A stretch of DNA of 64,000 nt from Lachnospiraceae bacterium. GTDB lineage: Bacteria > Bacillota > Clostridia > Lachnospirales > Lachnospiraceae. The first letter of the stretch is position 1, and each line of letters opens with the position of its first letter. This document shows, in pieces, positions 60,144 to 64,000 of the stretch. The stretch lies in the NCBI GenBank assembly GCA_017938405.1, contig JAGBBP010000049.1, positions 62,001 through 126,000 on the forward strand. Reading direction: 5' to 3'. The position numbers and the translations under genes are program-made. The notes beneath the pieces were generated by a model. That model searched no databases. It saw nothing but the letters and a program-made list of their open reading frames with translations, and had not been told where the DNA came from.

Positions 60144-61366
60144 TAAATCACCCGTTTGGCACTGTGTGGAGTACGATAATTATATCGGGAAATAATTACG
60201 CCCGTACTGTAATCCGATGCATGTACCACTTTCCCGTCTCCGATATACATTGCCACATGGTCTACTCTTCCGCCGGAAGCATAAAATACTAAATCTCCTG
60301 CCTTCAGATGCGAGCTGTTAGGTGTTACGGATAGCAACGACTTACTGGCTGCCATATCTCTGGACACCCGGGGCAAGGTATAACCGTACTTCTTATAGGC
60401 AGCATAGCAAAGCCCCGAACAATCCACGCCGGTATTCATATTGGTACCGCCCCAAACATATGCGGTTCCCACGGCCGTCTTCGCATAATTTGCCACTTGC
60501 CTTGCTTTCTCCCGCTTTGTATTTTCTATTGCTGCTTTTCTATCTGCCTCCGCCTTTTTAGCCGCCTCTGCCGCTGCCTTTTTCTCCGCTTCGATTCTTG
60601 CGGTTTCCTCTGCCAACGTCTCGCCCACTGCCGGCTCTCCGGTTACTTTTACATACTTTGCAAATACATATCCGGTCTTTTTTTCTCCGCCGACAGAAAA
60701 ACGAATTTTCATCCATTCTTTTCCCTGTTCTAACAATTCCGCTTCCGCACCTTTGGAAAAGGTATGCAAAACACTATACCCGGTACCGGCCCCGGAACGA
60801 ACATTTAATACGTTGGCTGTCACTTGAATCTTCGGCGTATATTTCTTGGCAATGGCCATTTCTGCCTCATCACCCAATAATAAATGCTCCTTTACCACAT
60901 ATCCTGTTACATTTCCGGAATTAACCAACACCCAGTCTCCGGCATCCTCTATGACCGTAGCCACACAATCTCCGTAAAGTTTTCCCAGCACCTCGGAAGA
61001 CGTGGTTGCCTTCTCTCTTACATTTACATAATTTGTTACTTTCGCATATACCCGGGTTCCGCTAAGATCGGCTTTCCGCGCAAACAACATCAATTCATCC
61101 TTTTGTTCTTCTTCCTTATCTCCGGTTTCTTTACGCAATACATCCGTTCCGATTTCTTCCAACCCTTCTATGTATTGATATTCTGCTCCGATACATCTCC
61201 ATATATTCTTTACATTTAACAAAGAATGCTGTACCGTTTGTATTTTATTTTCCATGACAATCGGTTCGTCTATCGTCATTGCCTGTGCTTTGCCTCCGGT
61301 TAACATCCCGGCAAGTAACACCGCACCGGTCCAAAATACCATCCCATTATAATTACGCCTACCCAT
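60140..61366 (-). CDS. Secreted NlpC/P60 peptidoglycan hydrolase with two SH3 domains
   Basis: A 408-residue protein: signal peptide (1-29), a spacer, two bacterial SH3 domains (about 102-160 and 175-235, each with VNVREKATTSSEVLG or LNVRSGAGTGYSVLH), an Ala/Lys-rich helical linker (EEAARIEAEKKAAAEAAKKAEADRKAA type) and a C-terminal NlpC/P60 domain with catalytic Cys in VDCSGLCYAAY, His in GRVDHVAMYIG and a third polar residue in VVHAS. It should cut stem peptides of peptidoglycan. Preceded by a WalR-like box. Confidence 0.92.
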
Positions 61367-61384
61367 ACAACGCCTCCTTAAATT

Positions 61385-61401
61385 GTTACAAATTTGTTAC
61401 A
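61385..61401 (-). promoter_or_regulatory. WalR-like box before the NlpC/P60 gene
   Basis: On the minus strand TGTAAC-N5-TGTAAC, an exact match to the WalR (YycF) pattern of two TGTWAH hexamers 5 bases apart. A further TGTAAC in the opposite direction lies at 61406-61411. The box is just downstream of the -10, which in known cases goes with repression. Confidence 0.6.
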
Positions 61402-61414
61402 AACCTGTAACATG

Positions 61415-61444
61415 ATTATAACAAACCCCTGCTTGTCTTGTCAA
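61415..61444 (-). promoter_or_regulatory. Promoter of the NlpC/P60 gene
   Basis: Minus-strand TTGACA (61439-61444), 18 bases, TATAAT (61415-61420). The -35 lies in the loop of the trxB terminator hairpin. Confidence 0.78.
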
Positions 61445-61455
61445 CACAGCAGGGG
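61426..61455 (-). terminator. Terminator of trxB
   Basis: CCCCTGC (61426-61432) pairs with GCAGGGG (61449-61455), with TTTGTTATAAT after it on the minus strand, 62 bases past the trxB stop. Confidence 0.65.
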
Positions 61456-61516
61456 CCTCCAAATTTTTCCTATTCTCTTTTTGCGCCGTTTCAGCGCTTC
61501 CGTCCTATATTTTTAT

Positions 61517-62425
61517 TTATTGATTATTTAAAAACGCTTCGATTTCGTAAATCGCAGAAGCGCCGTCTGCCGCTGCGGTTACTACCTGGCGCAGGTGCTT
61601 CGTACGCAAATCCCCGGCCGCAAACACCCCCGGAAGACTTGTCTTACAGTCTTCTCCCGCCATGGCATAGCCTGCTTCATCCAAAGAAACCAATCCCTTT
61701 AACAATTCGGTATTCGGAAGCATTCCTACGGCTACAAATACACCGGACACCGGCAATTCTCTTTCTCCGCTTTCGGTATTCACAACCAAGGCTTCCACCT
61801 TGCCGTTGCCTGCAATCCTGACCGGAGTCGCCTTTAATACAAACTCCACGTTCTCGCATGCACGCAAACGATTTACCAACGTCTTTGCCGCACGAAACTC
61901 ATCCCGGCGATGCACCAGATATACCTTCTTACAAATACGTGCCAAAAACAATGCATCTTCGATGGCAACGTCTCCGCCGCCTACCACAGCCACTTCTTTC
62001 CCCCGGAAAAAGGCACCGTCACAGGTAGCACAATAAGACACCCCGCTACCGGAAAATTCTGCTTCCCCCGGAATTTCCAGCTTTCTGTGCTTTGCACCGG
62101 TGGCAAATAAAACCGTCTTAGCCAATAAAGAATCTCCGTTTTCCAACACGACCGAAAATCCGTCATCCTCTTTTTTTACTTCCGTTACTTTTCCGTCCTG
62201 AAATTGCACATTACACTGATCACAATGCTCTCTGAACTTCATAGCAAGTTCAAATCCGCCGATTCCTTTTAAGCCCGGGTAGTTGTCTACTTCCGACGTA
62301 TTAATAATCTGACCTCCGCTCATCAAACCGCATTCCAGCACCAAATGAGACAGTTCTGCTCTTGCGGCATAAATTCCGGCTGCCATACCGGCCGGACCGG
62401 CTCCGATAATGATGGTATCTAACAT
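61517..62425 (-). CDS. trxB: Thioredoxin-disulfide reductase
   Basis: A 302-residue flavoprotein from the ATG at 62423-62425. The FAD site GAGPAGMAAGIYAA, redox-active CATCDG, NADPH site GGGDVAIEDALFL and C-terminal GVFAAGDLR are in place. It passes electrons from NADPH to thioredoxin. No trxA is adjacent. The frame continues upstream to 62467 but AGAGG supports the shorter start. Confidence 0.93.
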   Translation of the reverse strand: MLDTIIIGAGPAGMAAGIYAARAELSHLVLECGLMSGGQIINTSEVDNYPGLKGIGGFELAMKFREHCDQCNVQFQDGKVTEVKKEDDGFSVVLENGDSLLAKTVLFATGAKHRKLEIPGEAEFSGSGVSYCATCDGAFFRGKEVAVVGGGDVAIEDALFLARICKKVYLVHRRDEFRAAKTLVNRLRACENVEFVLKATPVRIAGNGKVEALVVNTESGERELPVSGVFVAVGMLPNTELLKGLVSLDEAGYAMAGEDCKTSLPGVFAAGDLRTKHLRQVVTAAADGASAIYEIEAFLNNQ

Positions 62426-62461
62426 AAAAAACCTCTTTCTGCGTAAAATCACGCCTTTTTC

Positions 62462-62490
62462 TTGCATTTTTCAAAAAAACATGGTACAAT
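62462..62490 (+). promoter_or_regulatory. Promoter of the small YjfB-family gene
   Basis: TTGCAT (62462-62467), 17 bases, TACAAT (62485-62490), 55 bases before the start at 62546. Confidence 0.68.
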
Positions 62491-62545
62491 AGACCTAGAA
62501 ACAAACCGTCTGTTCCGAAAGGACCAGAGGAAAGGAGGATGCCTT

Positions 62546-62722
62546 ATGGATATTGCCGCACTTTCTATGCAGGCTTCTGCATTACAAGCTTCCGATATGG
62601 TAAGTGTTGCCGTCTTCAAGAAAACACTTGAAACCATCGAAGGCTCCGGAGAGAACATGATAAAGATAATGGAACAATCGGTCAACCCGAATCTGGGCCA
62701 GAATATCGACCTTCGTGTTTAA
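62546..62722 (+). CDS. YjfB-family small protein (putative motility protein)
   Basis: A 58-residue protein (MDIAALSMQASALQASDMVSVAV...) with AAAGGAGG 7 bases before the ATG. The whole sequence matches the YjfB family, described as putative motility proteins because they co-occur with flagella. It is a single-gene unit with its own promoter and terminator. With the chemoreceptor at 37838 it hints that the organism is motile. Confidence 0.82.
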   Translation: MDIAALSMQASALQASDMVSVAVFKKTLETIEGSGENMIKIMEQSVNPNLGQNIDLRV

Positions 62723-62744
62723 GCTCATGCATATGCATGGGCTT
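62721..62744 (+). terminator. Terminator of the YjfB-family gene
   Basis: AAGC-CATGCAT and ATGCATG-GCTT form a stem starting within the stop codon, followed by TTCTCTTT. Confidence 0.68.
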
Positions 62745-62782
62745 TTCTCTTTGCCCTCTCTTTTTCCTTCTTTTCTATTTTA

Positions 62783-63796
62783 CTATCGAAAAAGCATAAA
62801 TACAATACAAAAAACGATTCCGATTAAAAGTTCCGGCGAGGCCACGGTACGCCAGCCACCCTTCTCTTCTTTCTCGTCCTGTAGCTCTACGGATAGCATG
62901 CCCGCTTCTTCCTTTTTCTTCCGTAATCTCAACAAAAGCTTAAATACAACTATCGTTACCGCTACGGCTGTTAAAAAACCCGGCAATAACATTAAAATCG
63001 TATCTCCGATAGCACCGTTTTCTGTGTTTATATAACATTCCAGCCAGTCTGCGCTCTCAATCGGCACTCCGTCCGCCATTTGTCGCAGGCTTTCCATGAG
63101 TCCCGTATCTCCTGCCGCTTCCGCCGTCACATACCGTTCCCGTAAACCGCTCAAATACCTTACTACCACGTGCACCACTACAACGGAACGACCGTTAATA
63201 TACAAATGCAGAAACATTGTCGGCAACATAGAACCTGTAAGCTCCGTGACCAGTGCCAGCAAAATTCCCAGTACAAAGGCATAGGAAAACTGATTTAAAT
63301 TCATATGCATGATTCCGAATAAGAATCCGGACAACAGCACGCTGGTAACAATCCCGCTCTTCCGGTAATTTCGGAACAGTACGCCGCGGTAAATCAGTTC
63401 TTCACACACTGCCGGCGTAATTGCAATTACAAAAAAGGAAACCAAAAACGGATATTCCATAATCAACGGAATCATGTGATTGCTGACAACATTGGGCGTA
63501 ATCAGCTGGGAAAGCACATTGATAAACTCCGCAATTTTATCGACGCATACCGCCAACGGCAATAAAAGCAACCACTCCTTCCATCCCGGTATCGTAAGAC
63601 CGAAGCTTCTCTTTAAAGGCTGCTGTCGCCCCGTCAAATAAAAGACCGCCGGAAGAACCATCAAAACTTCCACCAAAAACTGCAGTACCATAGTATCCCG
63701 TACCCCGAATCCGGAGATACAATAAATCAATATCTGGGACAATACAATACTCAATAAAAACACACGATTTGCATCTATGGCAAACACTCGCTTCAT
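62783..63796 (-). CDS. CPBP-family intramembrane metalloprotease
   Basis: A 337-residue membrane protein with about eight hydrophobic segments; start at the ATG 63794-63796 after AGGGAGG. The CPBP (CAAX/Abi) catalytic motifs are EELIYRGVLFRNY and FGIMHMNLNQF. Relatives include Rce1-type prenyl-protein proteases and bacteriocin self-immunity proteins. No bacteriocin gene is nearby, so its substrate is unknown. A C-terminal membrane segment and basic tail extend beyond the usual domain. Confidence 0.87.
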   Translation of the reverse strand: MKRVFAIDANRVFLLSIVLSQILIYCISGFGVRDTMVLQFLVEVLMVLPAVFYLTGRQQPLKRSFGLTIPGWKEWLLLLPLAVCVDKIAEFINVLSQLITPNVVSNHMIPLIMEYPFLVSFFVIAITPAVCEELIYRGVLFRNYRKSGIVTSVLLSGFLFGIMHMNLNQFSYAFVLGILLALVTELTGSMLPTMFLHLYINGRSVVVVHVVVRYLSGLRERYVTAEAAGDTGLMESLRQMADGVPIESADWLECYINTENGAIGDTILMLLPGFLTAVAVTIVVFKLLLRLRKKKEEAGMLSVELQDEKEEKGGWRTVASPELLIGIVFCIVFMLFR

Positions 63797-63947
63797 ACTC
63801 TTTCCTCCCTGAAAACTCCTCCCTCTACCAGTATACAATTTTTTCCTCACTATTTCTAGCTTTTTTTTCGGAATTATGCTATACTTGTCTGCATATAAAA
63901 CTAACTACGGTGGCAAACCGTTTGTATGTTGCTTATAAGGAGTATTT

Positions 63948-64000
63948 ATGTATTCGTTTTCTACAAGAGTCCGATACAGTGAAGTAGATTCTTCTCTCCG
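63948..64000 (+). CDS. Start of a probable acyl-ACP/4HBT-type thioesterase (runs off the window)
   Basis: ATG at 63948 after AAGGAG, with MYSFSTRVRYSEVDSSLR in the 53 bases available. RVRYSEVD is typical of the first strand and helix of acyl-ACP thioesterase/hotdog proteins. An extended -10 (TGCTATACT, ending 63885) precedes it. Too short to be sure. Confidence 0.5.
   Translation, partial: MYSFSTRVRYSEVDSSL

Overview
The window reads as a chromosomal segment of an anaerobic Firmicute, most likely a Lachnospiraceae-type gut or rumen Clostridium. The reasons are AGGAGG-type ribosome binding sites before nearly every gene, sigma-A promoters of the TTGACA-17-TATAAT type, clostridial order in the str and infC operons, a two-gene SufCB iron-sulfur system, and an arabinan locus with paired ABC permeases, DUF5696 and YIP1 proteins. 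No rRNA, tRNA, CRISPR array, insertion sequence or prophage was seen. This placement is inferred from gene content, not from a database search.

Layout. 1-583: 5' part of glycogen phosphorylase. 730-1608: AraC regulator. 1605-9856: a phosphate regulon (pstSCAB-phoU-phoB-phoR and a separate Na+/Pi cotransporter), whose two promoters carry the same 42-bp Pho-box-like element at identical spacing to the -10. 10079-11371: AraC-DNA-binding/aminoglycoside-phosphotransferase-like fusion. 11557-31415: a 12-gene arabinan/arabinose-oligosaccharide block, all on the minus strand. In transcription order it holds GH51 arabinofuranosidase, a 985-aa binding protein with sugar-binding-like front domains, two permeases, an NHL/TPR/YIP1 membrane protein, DUF5696, two more permeases, a second binding protein, a LamG lipoprotein with a triplicated module, and two GH43 enzymes. 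A divergent ArsR-type regulator with a large C-terminal domain sits at its head (31788-32699). No importer ATPase is present, so both importers presumably use one encoded elsewhere.

32925-37577 is the str operon (rpsL, rpsG, fusA, tuf), with a perfect consensus promoter before rpsL and an extra one before tuf. 37838-44993 holds a chemoreceptor, recJ, DUF4349 and DUF4015 envelope proteins and a SEC-C protein behind a long structured leader. 45273-46934 is sufCB. 47207-51324 holds a YigZ/IMPACT protein, PBP1A and luxS. 51459-53107 holds a DUF4097 beta-repeat protein and a LiaF-like membrane protein. 53637-54807 is infC-rpmI-rplT, with an AUU start for infC and an L20-type leader. 55056-59434 holds galK and lacZ next to an N-terminally shortened AraC regulator. 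60140-64000 holds an SH3/NlpC-P60 hydrolase with a WalR-like box, trxB, a small YjfB-family gene, a CPBP protease and the first codons of a probable thioesterase.

The most unexplained structure is at 53267-53630, immediately after rplT: a ~364-bp fold-back region whose four pairs of inverted arms (16, 16, 27 and 24 nt) nest around a G+C-rich centre. It could be a large structured RNA or a fold-back mobile relic. The arabinan block, with sensor-like NHL/YIP1 and DUF5696 proteins between two importers, is the best candidate for an incompletely described transport system.
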